Below, one piece after another: positions 32,301-41,661 of a stretch of DNA of 64,000 nt (position 1 is the first letter of the stretch; each line of letters starts with the position of its first letter). Source of the stretch: PALSA-612 sp963742925 (GTDB lineage: Bacteria; Actinomycetota; Thermoleophilia; Gaiellales; Gaiellaceae); assembly GCA_963742925.1 (NCBI GenBank), contig CAVUNV010000005.1:310001-374000 (forward strand), read 5' to 3'. Below the pieces are notes generated by a model. It did no database searches. It saw nothing but the letters and a program-made list of their open reading frames with translations, and had not been told where the DNA came from. A program made the position numbers and the translations under genes.

Positions 32301-33335
32301 ATGCTCTGGTCGATCTCGGGAGGCGCGGGATTCCTCGGCCTGCACCTGGCGCGGCGGCTGCTCGCCGACGGCCATGCGGTACGGACGCTCGACCTGGCGC
32401 CGCTCGACGACGCCGAGCTGGAGCGGTCCGTCCAGGAGCTGCGCGGCGACGTCCGCGAGCCGGGGAAGGCGCGGGAGCTCGTCGACGGAGCCGACGTGCT
32501 CGTGCACGCGGCCGCCGCGCTGCCGATCCGCGGGTCGGGGGACGTGATCTCGTCGGTGAACGTCGGCGGTACGGCGACGCTCCTGGCGGCGGCCCGCGAG
32601 GCCGGCGTCGGACGCGCGATCTTCATCTCGTCGACCGCGGTCTACGGCGTGCCGAAGGTGCATCCGATCTTCGAGGACGCGCCGCTCGTCGGCGTCGGCC
32701 CCTACGGCGAGTCGAAGATCGAGGCCGAGCGGGTCTGCCGCGAGTTCGCGGGCCGCGGCCTCGACGTCGTCGTGATCCGCCCGAAGACGTTCATCGGCCC
32801 GGAGCGGCTCGGCGTCTTCGAGATCCTGTTCGACTGGATCCACGACAACCGGCGCATCTACGTGCTCGGCGACGGGAGCAACCGCTACCAGCTGCTGGCG
32901 GTGGAAGACCTCGTCGAGGCCGTGGTACTGGCGGCGTCGGCCGAGGGCGTCGCGGGCGAGGCGATCAACATCGGCGCGCAGGAGTTCGGCACCGTCCGTG
33001 CCGATCTCCAGGCGCTGATCGACCACGTCGGCTCGACCAGCCGGCTGACGCCGATCCCTGCCCGCCCGGCGGAGATCGCCCTGCGGGCCCTGGAGCTGGC
33101 GCACCTGTCGCCGCTCGCCGAGTGGCATTACAAGACGGCCCACCGCGACTCGTTCGTCGACGTCTCGAAGGCGGAGCGGATGCTCGGCTGGCACGCCCGG
33201 CTCTCGAACGCGCAGGCGCTGTGCGAGACGTACGACTGGTACGTGGCGCACATCGACACGCTCGGGAAGGCCGGCACGACGCACCGCGTCCCGTGGAACC
33301 AGCAGGCTCTGGGCTTGCTGAAGCGCCTGAGCTGA
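32301..33335 (+). CDS. NAD-dependent sugar epimerase/dehydratase (extended SDR)
   Basis: 344 residues. Rossmann motif GGAGFLGLHLARRLL at the N-terminus, IFISSTAVYG and PYGESKIEAE giving the catalytic Ser/Thr and Tyr-x3-Lys, and RPKTFIGPERLGVFEI for substrate binding. A nucleotide-sugar or steroid-type substrate is possible. TAACGT ends 9 bp before the ATG. The methyltransferase gene starts 2 bp after its stop. Confidence 0.85.
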   Translation: MLWSISGGAGFLGLHLARRLLADGHAVRTLDLAPLDDAELERSVQELRGDVREPGKARELVDGADVLVHAAAALPIRGSGDVISSVNVGGTATLLAAAREAGVGRAIFISSTAVYGVPKVHPIFEDAPLVGVGPYGESKIEAERVCREFAGRGLDVVVIRPKTFIGPERLGVFEILFDWIHDNRRIYVLGDGSNRYQLLAVEDLVEAVVLAASAEGVAGEAINIGAQEFGTVRADLQALIDHVGSTSRLTPIPARPAEIALRALELAHLSPLAEWHYKTAHRDSFVDVSKAERMLGWHARLSNAQALCETYDWYVAHIDTLGKAGTTHRVPWNQQALGLLKRLS

Positions 33336-33337
33336 CC

Positions 33338-34069
33338 GTGTCCGACTGGGACACGCTCTTCGACGAGCTGTACCTGCGGACGTACGCGGAGCTCGCCGAC
33401 CCTGAAACCGCCAGGCGCCAGGTCGAGGGCGTTGCACGACTCGTCCGTCTCGAGCCGGGCGCCGATGTCCTCGACTGCCCCTGCGGGTACGGGCGCCACT
33501 CGATCGAGCTCGCCCGGCGCGGCCTCCATGTCGTGAGTTCCGATCGCTCCGAGGTGCTGCTCGCCGAGGCGAAGCGTCGCGCGGGCGAGGGCGAATGGCC
33601 GCGGTTCGTCCAGGCCGACTATCGAGAGCTGCCGTTCGAGGACGCGAGCTTCGACTGCGTCACGAACCTGTTCAGCTCGCTCGGCTACTGGGGCGACGAG
33701 GGCGACCGCCGTGCCGTGGCGGAGTTCCGGCGCGTGCTTCGCCCTGGCGGAAGCCTCGTGATCGAGACCATGCACCGAGATGTGCTGATGGCGGTCTTCG
33801 GCCCCAAGTCGTGGGAGGAGCTTCCCGGCGGGGCGCTCATGATCGAGGAGCGGACGTTCGACTACGAGCGCGGCATGATCCTCGCTCGCCACGAGATCGT
33901 CGAGCGGGATGGCAGCCGGCTTTCCGCGCGGTACGAGTTCCGCGTCTACACGGCGACGGAGCTGATCGGCTTCGCGCGCGACGCCGGCTTCGAGCAGGTC
34001 TCGTGCTACGGCGACTTCGACGAGGCCCCGCTGTCGCGCAACACGCGGCTCGTCCTCGTCGCGCTCTAG
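33338..34069 (+). CDS. SAM-dependent methyltransferase
   Basis: 243 residues. Class I motifs: VLDCPCGYGRHSIELARRG (motif I), VQADYRELPFEDASFDCV (motifs II/III) and RVLRPGGSLVIETM. The C-terminal YEFRVYTATELIGFARDAGF is common in small-molecule methyltransferases. GTG start, coupled to the epimerase gene. Its stop overlaps the convergent peptidase gene (CTAG). Confidence 0.85.
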   Translation: MSDWDTLFDELYLRTYAELADPETARRQVEGVARLVRLEPGADVLDCPCGYGRHSIELARRGLHVVSSDRSEVLLAEAKRRAGEGEWPRFVQADYRELPFEDASFDCVTNLFSSLGYWGDEGDRRAVAEFRRVLRPGGSLVIETMHRDVLMAVFGPKSWEELPGGALMIEERTFDYERGMILARHEIVERDGSRLSARYEFRVYTATELIGFARDAGFEQVSCYGDFDEAPLSRNTRLVLVAL

Positions 34070-35184
34070 CTGCAGAACTCCTTCGCGACCGCGAGATAGA
34101 CGCCGAGGCAGCGCTCGAGGTCGGCGAGCTCGACCCACTCCTCGGTCTCGTGCAGGCCTTCGCCGCTCGGCCCGAAGAGGACGGTCGGGATCCCGGCGGC
34201 GGCGAAGAGCCCGGAATCCGCCCAGAAGGGCATCCCGACCACCTCGGGATCGCCGGCGCACCGGCGGACGAGCTCCGCGAACGGCTCGTCGGGGGCGAGC
34301 TCGTAGGCGTCGCGGGCGAACGGAACGTGGACGTCCGCGTGGAAGTCGGGGTCGCCCTTGCCTGCCGCCTCGAGGATCTCTCTGAGCTCTGCCTCCACGG
34401 TCGCCCGGTTCTCGCCGGGGAGCGTCCGGCGCTCGCCGAGCAGCGTGCAGCGCTCCGGGTAGCTGGACAGCTCCTGTCCGCCCTCGATCACCGACGCGTG
34501 CACGGAGCCGGTGCCCAGCAGTGGATGAGCGGGCTCCGACTGCAGCCGGCCGTCGAGGTGCTCCAGGCCGACGAGGACTCGTCCCATCCGGACGATCGCG
34601 TCGATGCCGCGCTCCGGCCGGGATCCGTGCGCAGCGCGCCCCGCGACCGTGATCTCGAAGCCGACGAAGCCGCGATGCGCGACTGCCAGCCTCAGCCACG
34701 TCGGCTCCGCCACGATCGCCGCGTCGGCGCGGAACCGCTCCAGCACCGCCTGTGTCCCGACGCTCCCCGCCTCCTCGTCCGCGACGGCTGTCACGAGCAC
34801 GTCGCCGCGGAGCCCGAGCCGCGCCGCCTCGCGGCCCGCGACCATGATCGCGGCCAGGCTCCCCTTCATGTCGAGCGCGCCGCGTCCGTAGAGCCGGCCC
34901 TGCTCGATCCGGGGCGAGAGCGGTGCTTTCATTCCCGCCGTCCCCACGGTGTCGAGGTGCGCGTTCAGGAGCAGCGAGCGGCCGCCGCCCGATCCGCGTG
35001 CGACTGCGACGACGCTCGGCCGGCCGCGGACCGGCTCGAGCGCCTCGACCTCGAGCCCCGCCTGCTCCAGCCAGGCCGCGGTGAAGCGCGCGATCTCGGC
35101 TTCGCCCGCGGCGTCCGCGATCAGCGACGGGTTGACGGAGTCGATGGCCACGAGCTCCGCGGTCAGGCGGGCCAGCTCGTCCAT
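34066..35184 (-). CDS. M20 family metallopeptidase (ArgE/DapE-type)
   Basis: 372 residues. Zinc ligands are visible in LLNAHLDTVG, GRGALDMKGSLAA, VADEEAGSVG and at the C-terminus GEGLHETEEW; VAEPTWLRLAVAHRG provides the second Glu region. The dimerisation domain lies at about residues 175-285. It hydrolyses an amide, such as an N-acyl amino acid or dipeptide. Third gene of an operon behind the DUF72 and dialkylglycine decarboxylase genes (7-bp gap). Confidence 0.85.
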   Translation of the reverse strand: MDELARLTAELVAIDSVNPSLIADAAGEAEIARFTAAWLEQAGLEVEALEPVRGRPSVVAVARGSGGGRSLLLNAHLDTVGTAGMKAPLSPRIEQGRLYGRGALDMKGSLAAIMVAGREAARLGLRGDVLVTAVADEEAGSVGTQAVLERFRADAAIVAEPTWLRLAVAHRGFVGFEITVAGRAAHGSRPERGIDAIVRMGRVLVGLEHLDGRLQSEPAHPLLGTGSVHASVIEGGQELSSYPERCTLLGERRTLPGENRATVEAELREILEAAGKGDPDFHADVHVPFARDAYELAPDEPFAELVRRCAGDPEVVGMPFWADSGLFAAAGIPTVLFGPSGEGLHETEEWVELADLERCLGVYLAVAKEFCS

Positions 35185-35191
35185 CGATGCC

Positions 35192-36496
35192 TCAGCCGGA
35201 GACGAGGCTCGCGTCCGCGGAGAGCACGGCTCCGATCGACGCGTCCAGGATCTCGACGGCGAGGTCGATCTCGTCCTCGGTCACGGTGAGCGGCGGAGCG
35301 AGGCGGAAGCAGTTGGCGATCTTCCCCGAGCGGACGATGTTCATTGACAGGCCGCGTGCCAGGCACTCGTCCGTCACCGCGCGGCCGAGCGCGTCCGCGG
35401 GCGAGCGCGACTCGCGATCCGTGACCAGCTCGAGCCCGACGAGCAGGCCGCGGCCGCGGACGTCGCCGATCTGCTCGTGGGAGCCCTGCAGCTCCCGCAG
35501 GCGCGCCAGGAGGTACTCGCCCGCCGTCGCGGCTCGCTGGACGAGCCCCTCCTCCTCGATCACGTCGAGGACGGCCAATCCCGCGGCCGCCGGCAGTGGA
35601 TCCGAGACGTGCGAGGTGACGTGGAGAAATCCCTTGCGCTCGCAGTCCTCGGCGATCGCGGCCGATGTGATCGTCGCGGCGAGCGGCAATCCGCCGCCCA
35701 GCGTCTTGGACAGCGTCAGGAGGTCGGGCACGATCCCGTCCCGCTCGAACGCGAACATCGTGCCGAGCCGCCCGAGACACGTCTGCGCCTCGTCGAGGAC
35801 GAGCAGCATCCCGCGACGGGCGCAGTGCTCCTGCAGCCGGGCCAGGTAGCCGTCCGGCGGCACGATGATGCCGCCCGTCGACAGCACCGGCTCCGCGATC
35901 ACCGCGGTCAGCGAGCCGACCGACTGCTGGTCGACGAGCTCGAAGCCCGCGTCCAGGCAGGTGCAGTCGCAGGCTCCGTCGCAATGGCGGATCGGGCAGC
36001 GGTACGCGTACGGAGCCGGCAGCGCGAACGACCCCGGCAGCAGCGGCCCGTAACCCGAATGTGCCATCGAGAAGTTCACGGATGCGATGCCGGTGAGCAG
36101 CCCGTGGAAGCTCCGCGTCAGCCCGACGACCTCGAACCGCCCGGTGTGCAGCTTCGCGAGCTTGAGCGCCACCTCGTTCGCCTCCGACCCCGTGTTCAGC
36201 AGGATCGACCGCTCGAGCGGCGCGGGCACGAGGCCGGCCAGCCGCTCGCCGAGCGCCAGCACCGGCTCGGACAGCATCCAGGAGTTCAGGTGGACGACCT
36301 CGTCGAGGGACTGCCGGATCGCCGCGGAGATACGCGGATGGCCGTGCCCGATCGTCGAGCAGATCTGGCCGGACGTGAAGTCGAGGACCCGTCGGCCGTC
36401 GGTCGTCTCCACCCAGGCGCCCTCGGCCCGTGCGACCACGAAGGGCGCGAACTCGCCCGAGTAGCGGATCAGGAAGCGCTCGCGCTCGTCGTGCAT
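35192..36496 (-). CDS. dgdA: 2,2-dialkylglycine decarboxylase-like class III aminotransferase
   Basis: 434 residues, PLP enzyme of fold type I. VLDFTSGQICSTIGHGHP and AEPVLSTGGIIVPPDGYL are close to dialkylglycine decarboxylase (decarboxylation-dependent transamination of 2,2-dialkylglycines); the PLP Lys is in LTLSKTLGGG and the cofactor Asp in LVLDEAQT. RGLSMNIVRSG and FRLAPPLTVTEDEIDLAV match the C-terminus. The Trp of SWHG is Phe here (RSFHGL), and a Cys-rich segment CPIRHCDGACDCTC replaces the usual loop, so substrate use may differ. Confidence 0.75.
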   Translation of the reverse strand: MHDERERFLIRYSGEFAPFVVARAEGAWVETTDGRRVLDFTSGQICSTIGHGHPRISAAIRQSLDEVVHLNSWMLSEPVLALGERLAGLVPAPLERSILLNTGSEANEVALKLAKLHTGRFEVVGLTRSFHGLLTGIASVNFSMAHSGYGPLLPGSFALPAPYAYRCPIRHCDGACDCTCLDAGFELVDQQSVGSLTAVIAEPVLSTGGIIVPPDGYLARLQEHCARRGMLLVLDEAQTCLGRLGTMFAFERDGIVPDLLTLSKTLGGGLPLAATITSAAIAEDCERKGFLHVTSHVSDPLPAAAGLAVLDVIEEEGLVQRAATAGEYLLARLRELQGSHEQIGDVRGRGLLVGLELVTDRESRSPADALGRAVTDECLARGLSMNIVRSGKIANCFRLAPPLTVTEDEIDLAVEILDASIGAVLSADASLVSG

Positions 36497-36498
36497 GG

Positions 36499-37155
36499 TC
36501 AGGAAGTCTGGCAGAGGGCGCGCAGCCGCTCCGCATAGGCCGGCGCCGTGGGCTCGTCCTCGTGCTTGAAGTAGGCGTAGACGTCGATCCCCGCCTCGAG
36601 CACCGGCCGGAGCCGCCCCGCCAGCTCGGCGAGCGACGCCTCGTCGTAGGGCGGCTGTCGCAGCCGCAGGTACCGGAACGGCGCGTCTCCCTGCAGCGAG
36701 CCGACCAGCGCGTGCCCCTCCAGGTCGACGCCGGCCCAGCTCTCGTGCCGGAACTCGAACGCGTAGCGGAGCGAGGGGTCGAGCGAGTCGAGGAAGAGGC
36801 GCAGGAGACCGTCGTCGCGGGGTCGGCTCGGCGGGAGCTGGACGAGGATCGGGCCGAGCCGGTCGCCGAGCGCCAGCACGCGCTCGCAGAACGTCCCGAT
36901 CCCGTCGACACGTCCGAAGTGCGTGATCTGCCGGCTCATCTTGACGGCGAACCGGAAGCCCGCCGGCGTCGAGCCCGCCCAGGTGCGGAGCTGCTCCTCG
37001 GACGGCAGCCGGTAGAAGGTCGCGTTCAGCTCGACGCTGTTCAGCCGCTCCGCGTACGTCCGCAGGAACTCGTTCGCCTTCGTCCCGGCCGGGTAGAAGT
37101 CCGGCTTCCAGGAGGCGTACGAGAAGCCGGACGCTCCGACATGCAGTGTCGCCAT
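36499..37155 (-). CDS. DUF72 (YecE-like) protein
   Basis: 218 residues of a TIM-barrel-like family of unknown activity. Signatures: LHVGASGFSYASWKPDFYP, ERLNSVELNATFYRLPSEE, GFRFAVKMSRQITH, AFEFRHESW and DVYAYFKHEDEPTAP. First gene of the three-gene operon with dgdA 2 bp behind. TATGAC, 8 bp before the ATG, is a possible -10 box. Confidence 0.88.
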   Translation of the reverse strand: MATLHVGASGFSYASWKPDFYPAGTKANEFLRTYAERLNSVELNATFYRLPSEEQLRTWAGSTPAGFRFAVKMSRQITHFGRVDGIGTFCERVLALGDRLGPILVQLPPSRPRDDGLLRLFLDSLDPSLRYAFEFRHESWAGVDLEGHALVGSLQGDAPFRYLRLRQPPYDEASLAELAGRLRPVLEAGIDVYAYFKHEDEPTAPAYAERLRALCQTS

Positions 37156-37265
37156 CTTCGGAAGTCATACCCGAGCGTCGGTAGATGCCACGGACAGGAT
37201 TGCGTGGGCTCTACCGATGCCGGCTGAGCCGCGGCCGTGCGACGCTCCGGGTAAGGGAGCAGACC

Positions 37266-38262
37266 GTGCGGTTCCTGATCGATCGCATCGTGCACTTCGA
37301 GCCCGGCGAGTTCGTCAAGGCCGGTCATTCGCACTTCGGCTTCCACGATCGGAAGGGTCGGTACTACGCGGTCGATCACCAGCGGCATGTTCTCGGCATC
37401 GTCGGCGCGGGCGGCGACCTCGAATGGACCGTCGCGCCCGAGCCGGTGTTCCCCGGCGTCCCGAACATCGCGGCGGGCCTGGAGTATCCGATGTACGTCG
37501 ACGCGCTCCCCGATGAGACCCTCGTCGTCTCGAGCTTCGGCAACGCCCGTCTCTACCGGATCGACACCGAGCGCATGACGGCGGAGCTGCTCGTCGACGG
37601 GCACGAGATCGGGCTCGTGGACATGGGGAATTGCGTCGTCGACGACGATGGCTCCATCTGGGTGAACGAGGTCGAGGGCTGCCGCGTCTGGAGATTCGAT
37701 CCGTCAGGCCGGCCGGTGCTGACGCTCGGCGACGGCTCACCCGGGTTCGAGCCGGAGAGCCGTGAGCTTCGAGTCGGTCAGGTTCAACTGGGTCTACGAC
37801 ATCCGCCGGGGCCCCGACGACTGCATCTACGTCCTCGACAGCGGGAATTTCGCCCTGCGTGTCATCGACGTCGCCGCCCGCTGCGTCCGCACGCTCGCCG
37901 GGAGCGGGGCTCCGGGGTACGCCGGCGACGGCGACGACGCCCGAGCCGCGACCTTCGGGGGCGATCCGAGTGCCCGGTTCGATGGCCCGATCTCGCTTTC
38001 CCTCGACGAGGCGGGGAATGCCTACGTGGGCGATCGGTTCAACCACGTTGTCCGGATGATCGATCGGGACAGCGGCATCATCACCACCATCGCCGGCCGT
38101 CCCGACGTGGACGACGAACACGCGAACGACCCCGCGGAGCACGATCCGCTCCGGCTGAACCTGCCCCAGATCAGCAGCATGGATTACGGCCGCGGGCGTT
38201 TGTTCGTTCCAACCGATCTGACAGGCGAGTCGGGTGACCTCGTCGTGTTGCGGCGGGCATGA
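37266..38262 (+). CDS. NHL-repeat protein (one frameshift)
   Basis: About 332 residues without signal peptide. Repeated blades typical of NHL propellers: YYAVDHQRHVLGIVGAGG, VVDDDGSIWVNEVEGCRVWR, CIYVLDSGNFALRVIDVA, AGSGAPGYAGDGDDARAATF and NAYVGDRFNHVVRMIDRDSG. A one-base insertion at about 37770 (CTTCGAGTC) moves FEPESREL into SVRFNWVYDIRRGPD. GTG 37266 is preceded by AAGGGAG. Such propellers usually bind ligands or proteins; no catalytic motif is seen. Confidence 0.7.
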
Positions 38263-38283
38263 GGCTCCGACAGACAGCCTCGC

Positions 38284-38289
38284 TACAGT
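38284..38289 (+). promoter_or_regulatory. -10 box TACAGT for thyX
   Basis: Ends 7 bp before GTG 38297. Confidence 0.45.
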
Positions 38290-38296
38290 CTCCCGG

Positions 38297-39004
38297 GTGG
38301 CCACCGTGACCGACGTGATCCCCGAGAGTTCGATCCAGGTTCTCGACCATGGCTTCGTCCGGCTCGACGACGCCATGGCGACCGACCTGTCGGTCGTCAA
38401 CTCGGCGCGCGTCTCGTTCGGGCGGCGGAAGACCGAGATGGACGAGTCCGACGAGGGGCTGATCCGGTTCCTGATGCGCGACCGGCACGGCACGCCCTTC
38501 GAGCACAACTCGTTCCGGTTCCACGTCCGCGCGCCGATCTTCGTCGCCCGCGAATGGTTCCGGCACCGCGTCGGCTCGTTCAACGAGTTCAGCATGCGCT
38601 ACGCGCGCGCCACCGACGACTTCTACCTGCCCGAGCCCGACGACGTTCGCACCCAGGTCGGCAAGCCGGGGGCCTACTCCTTCGAGCCGGTGTCGCCCGA
38701 GCTGGCCGAGCAGACCCGCGACGAGCTTCAGGCGGTGTACGAGCAGGCCTACGCCACGTACGAGCGGCTCGTCGAGCTCGGGGTCGCCCGGGAGCTGGCC
38801 CGTTGCGTGATGCCGGTCGGCGCCTACACCGAGTTCTACTGGACGGTCAACGCCAGAGCGCTGATGAACTTCGTCTCGCTGCGTGCGCACGAGACGGCAC
38901 AGCGCGAGATCCGTCGCTACGCGGAGGCCGTCGAGGCGCTCTTCGCCGAGCGCATGCCGGTGACGCACGCGGCCTTCGTCGCGAACGACCGCACAGCGCC
39001 CTAG
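38297..39004 (+). CDS. thyX: Flavin-dependent thymidylate synthase ThyX
   Basis: 235 residues. The ThyX signature is complete: EWFRHRVGSFNEFSMRYA (RHRxxS plus NExSxRY). FEHNSFRFHVRAPIFV and NARALMNFVSLRAHETAQ bind dUMP and FAD. Makes dTMP with methylene-tetrahydrofolate and NADPH. No thyA is seen in the window. The stop overlaps the convergent anti-sigma gene by 4 bp (39001-39004). Confidence 0.96.
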   Translation: MATVTDVIPESSIQVLDHGFVRLDDAMATDLSVVNSARVSFGRRKTEMDESDEGLIRFLMRDRHGTPFEHNSFRFHVRAPIFVAREWFRHRVGSFNEFSMRYARATDDFYLPEPDDVRTQVGKPGAYSFEPVSPELAEQTRDELQAVYEQAYATYERLVELGVARELARCVMPVGAYTEFYWTVNARALMNFVSLRAHETAQREIRRYAEAVEALFAERMPVTHAAFVANDRTAP

Positions 39005-39618
39005 GTCGTCATCACGACCGGAGTCGTGGGCGCTCCGGGCACGTGCCTGACCACGACCCAGCCGTCGAAGCGGTTGCTCTTCCGCAGGTCGCTGAGGTCG
39101 TACGGCACCGAGAGCCGGACCGTCGTCGGGACGCCGTCGGCCGCGAAGTCGCCGCACGGAAGCGTCGGCCGGCCGTTCTTGGACAGCAGCAGCTCGTACC
39201 AGCCTCCCCTGGGTAGCTGGGGGAGGCCTTTCACGCTCATCTCGAGCGGGTAGTTGCCGCCCGAGTCGTGACTCCCGATCTTGATGTCGGCCTTCGCGGC
39301 GATCAGCTGTCCGACGCCGTGCATCGGAACGATGTGCGATGCCGAGAAGCCCGCCCGCTTGTCGGCGACCGCGTACCCGATCACGAACGCTGCTGCAGTG
39401 GCCAGCGCGGCCGCCAGCACGAACACCGTCGCTCGCCGGCGGCGCCTGAACTCGAGCACGTTCGACTCCTGGACGTCGGGCGGATTCGCGACTGCCGGCG
39501 ACAGCTCGGGCGGCGGTCCCGCTGCGACGAGCAGCTCGTGCACCCTCTGGAGGCGGTCGAGCTCCTCGGGCCGGCCTTCCTCGCCGACGAGATCGCGGAA
39601 ATCGGGTTCGTTCGTCAC
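39001..39618 (-). CDS. RskA-like anti-sigma factor
   Basis: 205 residues: cytoplasmic N-terminus (~75 residues, DLVGEEGRPEELDRLQRVHE), one membrane helix (VFVLAAALATAAAFVIGYAV) and an external domain like anti-sigma-K factor, with YPLEMSVKGLPQLPRGGWYE and LSKNGRPTLPCGDF. It holds the partner sigma factor inactive until a signal outside the membrane triggers release. GTG start overlaps the sigma stop (GTGA). Confidence 0.85.
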   Translation of the reverse strand: MTNEPDFRDLVGEEGRPEELDRLQRVHELLVAAGPPPELSPAVANPPDVQESNVLEFRRRRRATVFVLAAALATAAAFVIGYAVADKRAGFSASHIVPMHGVGQLIAAKADIKIGSHDSGGNYPLEMSVKGLPQLPRGGWYELLLSKNGRPTLPCGDFAADGVPTTVRLSVPYDLSDLRKSNRFDGWVVVRHVPGAPTTPVVMTT

Positions 39619-40160
39619 TTCAACTCCTCTTCCAGCTCGTCCGCCAGCCGGGCGAGCGCGCTCCGTGTGCGCGTCTTCACCGTACCGAGCGGGATTCCCA
39701 CCAGATCGGCGATCTCGCTCTGGGACAGGCCGCTCCAGTATGCGAGCTCGATCAGCCGGCGCTCGTGGTCGGGTAGTGCGTCGAGCGCGCTGTGGACCCG
39801 CCAGGAGAGCCAGCTCTGCTCGGCCTGCTCGTCCGGGCCGGCCTCGGCAGAGGGCTCGTCGGGGGCTTCCGCCGGCGGCTCCCGACGCGCTCGCCCGCGG
39901 TCCGCGATGCTGTTCCGCGCGACGGCGAAGAGCCAAGGGGCCGCCCGGCCGCGTTCCGGCCGGTACGTGCCGGCGGCGCGCCAGATCGCAGTGAACGTCT
40001 CCTGCAGCGCGTCCTCCGCGCGGCCGCGGTCGCCGAGCCGGCGCAGGGCGATCCCGAGCACGGAGCGCGAATATCGTTTGTAGAGCAGCTCGAACGCATC
40101 GCGGTCGCGATTCCCGACGCGCTCGAGGAGCTCCTCGTCCGACGGCCGAAGGTCGCTCAC
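39615..40160 (-). CDS. ECF sigma factor, SigK-like
   Basis: About 181 residues. Region 2: RDAFELLYKRYSRSVLGIAL and DALQETFTAIWRAAGTYRPE; region 4: ALPDHERRLIELAYWSGLSQ and EIADLVGIPLGTVKTRTRSA. The linker is unusually rich in Pro/Glu (REPPAEAPDEPSAEAGPDE). GTG 40160 is preferred; the frame is open to an ATG at 40253, but the extra residues look unconserved. Paired with the RskA-like gene. Confidence 0.88.
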   Translation of the reverse strand: MSDLRPSDEELLERVGNRDRDAFELLYKRYSRSVLGIALRRLGDRGRAEDALQETFTAIWRAAGTYRPERGRAAPWLFAVARNSIADRGRARREPPAEAPDEPSAEAGPDEQAEQSWLSWRVHSALDALPDHERRLIELAYWSGLSQSEIADLVGIPLGTVKTRTRSALARLADELEEELK

Positions 40161-40327
40161 CGCGGAGATCGTTGCGGCTTTCCTCGTTGTCGGCAAGCTG
40201 AACGGCGGGTCCAGGGCGCAGTCGATGGCCATCAGCAGCTCATACGGCGGCACGCGGCGGACGGATTTCCCGCACCGCGCGGCGGTTATGCTCCGTCGGC
40301 TTTCGAATCCGAACGGAAAGGAACCGA

Positions 40328-40948
40328 ATGGCGACCCTTGCCTTCAACGCAGAAGAGATCGCCCCGCGCGAGCTGAAGCCGGGCCTGTACGAGCTCGACG
40401 GCATCTCCCGGCAGTCGGTGGAGGCCCACTACAAGCTCTATCAGGGCTACGTGAACAAGCGCAACGAGATCCTGGGGAAGCTGGCCGAGGTCGACCTGTC
40501 GGCCGCGAACCAGGTCTACTCGGAGGTGCGGGCGCTGAAGGTCGACCTGAGCTTCGCGGTCGGCGGCGTCAAGAACCACGAGATCTACTTCGAGCACCTG
40601 GGCGGCGACGGCGGCCCTCCGACGGGCGCGATCGCGGCTCTGATCGAGCGGGACTTCGGATCCTTCGACGCGTGGAAGGCCGACCTGAAGGCCACGGGCA
40701 TGGCCGGCCGCGGCTGGGCCTGGACCGCCTACGACTGGGACGAGGGCCGGGCCGTCAACTACGTCGGCGACGCGCAGAACACGTTCCCGATCTGGAACGC
40801 GACGCCGCTCGTCGCGCTCGACGTGTACGAGCACGCCTACTTCCTCGACTACCAGACGGATCGCGCGTCCTACATCGAGGCGTTCTTCCGGAACCTCGAC
40901 TGGGGCGTCGTCAACGGCTGGATCTCGGGCTACGGGATCCGGGTGTAG
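40328..40948 (+). CDS. sodA: Fe/Mn superoxide dismutase
   Basis: 206 residues. Metal ligands: His in SVEAHYKLYQGYVNKRN, His in GGVKNHEIYFEHLGG, and Asp plus His in LDVYEHAYFLDY. Converts superoxide to oxygen and hydrogen peroxide. The metal cannot be assigned safely. The N-terminus (AEEIAPRELKPGLYELDGIS) differs from E. coli enzymes but is seen in actinobacteria. An RBS, GGAAAGGAA, lies 4 bp before the ATG. The 167 bp upstream hold TTATGCT, a possible -10 with a real leader. Confidence 0.93.
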   Translation: MATLAFNAEEIAPRELKPGLYELDGISRQSVEAHYKLYQGYVNKRNEILGKLAEVDLSAANQVYSEVRALKVDLSFAVGGVKNHEIYFEHLGGDGGPPTGAIAALIERDFGSFDAWKADLKATGMAGRGWAWTAYDWDEGRAVNYVGDAQNTFPIWNATPLVALDVYEHAYFLDYQTDRASYIEAFFRNLDWGVVNGWISGYGIRV

Positions 40949-40955
40949 CCGTTCG

Positions 40956-41604
40956 GTGCCCTACGCGCTGGCGATCGCCTGCGGCTACCTGGCCGGTAGC
41001 CTCCCGTTCGGCTACTGGCTCGTCCGCGTTCGTGCCGGCATCGACATCCGCACGGTCGGCAGCGGCAGCATCGGTGCCTCGAACGTCGGGCGCGTGCTCG
41101 GTCGCCGGTACGAGCGTGCTCGTGGCGCTGCTGGACGGCGCGAAAGGGTTCGTGCCGGCGCTCGTGTTCACGCTCACCTACGGCCATCTGTACGGCGCGC
41201 TGGCGGGAGCCGGGGCGATCGCCGGTCACTACCGCCCGGTGTTCCTGCGCTTCCAGAAGGGCGGCAAGATGGTCGCAACGGCGGGAGGCGTCGTGTTCGC
41301 GCTCGCTCCGTATGCGGCTGCGATCGGTCTCGCCGTGTGGTTCGTCGTCAAGTTCGCCACGAAGTACGCGTCCGTCGCCTCGCTCTCGGTGGCCGTCGCG
41401 GTGCCGCTCAGCTCCTACCTCCTGGGGTACCCCTGGCCGGCGACGGTCTTCGCGCTCGGCGCCTCCGTCGGAGTCGTTCTGCTCCACCGGCCGAACATCT
41501 CCCGCCTGCGCGCCGGCACCGAGTCCAAGTCGGCGGCGCCGTCGCGCTCTCGCTGGCGAGGAGGAAATGCGCCTGCCGCGGGAGGGATGGAGCCGAAACC
41601 GTGA
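40956..41604 (+). CDS. plsY: PlsY glycerol-3-phosphate acyltransferase (one frameshift)
   Basis: Five-helix membrane enzyme moving an acyl group from acyl-phosphate to glycerol-3-phosphate. Loop motifs: AGSLPFGYWLVR, TVGSGSIGASNVGRVLG, VALLDGAKGFVPAL and AGHYRPVFLRFQKGGKMVAT. In the last, KGVAT is changed to KMVAT. One extra base at 41111-41116 (GGTACGAGCG) separates GRR from VLVALLDGAKG; the span is 216 codons plus one base. GTG start 7 bp after the SOD stop. Confidence 0.85.
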
Positions 41605-41661
41605 CGAGAGCCCCGTGGGGCGTGGCTTGCGGGCGCGGCGGCAGCATGGTCTTGTAGCGAC

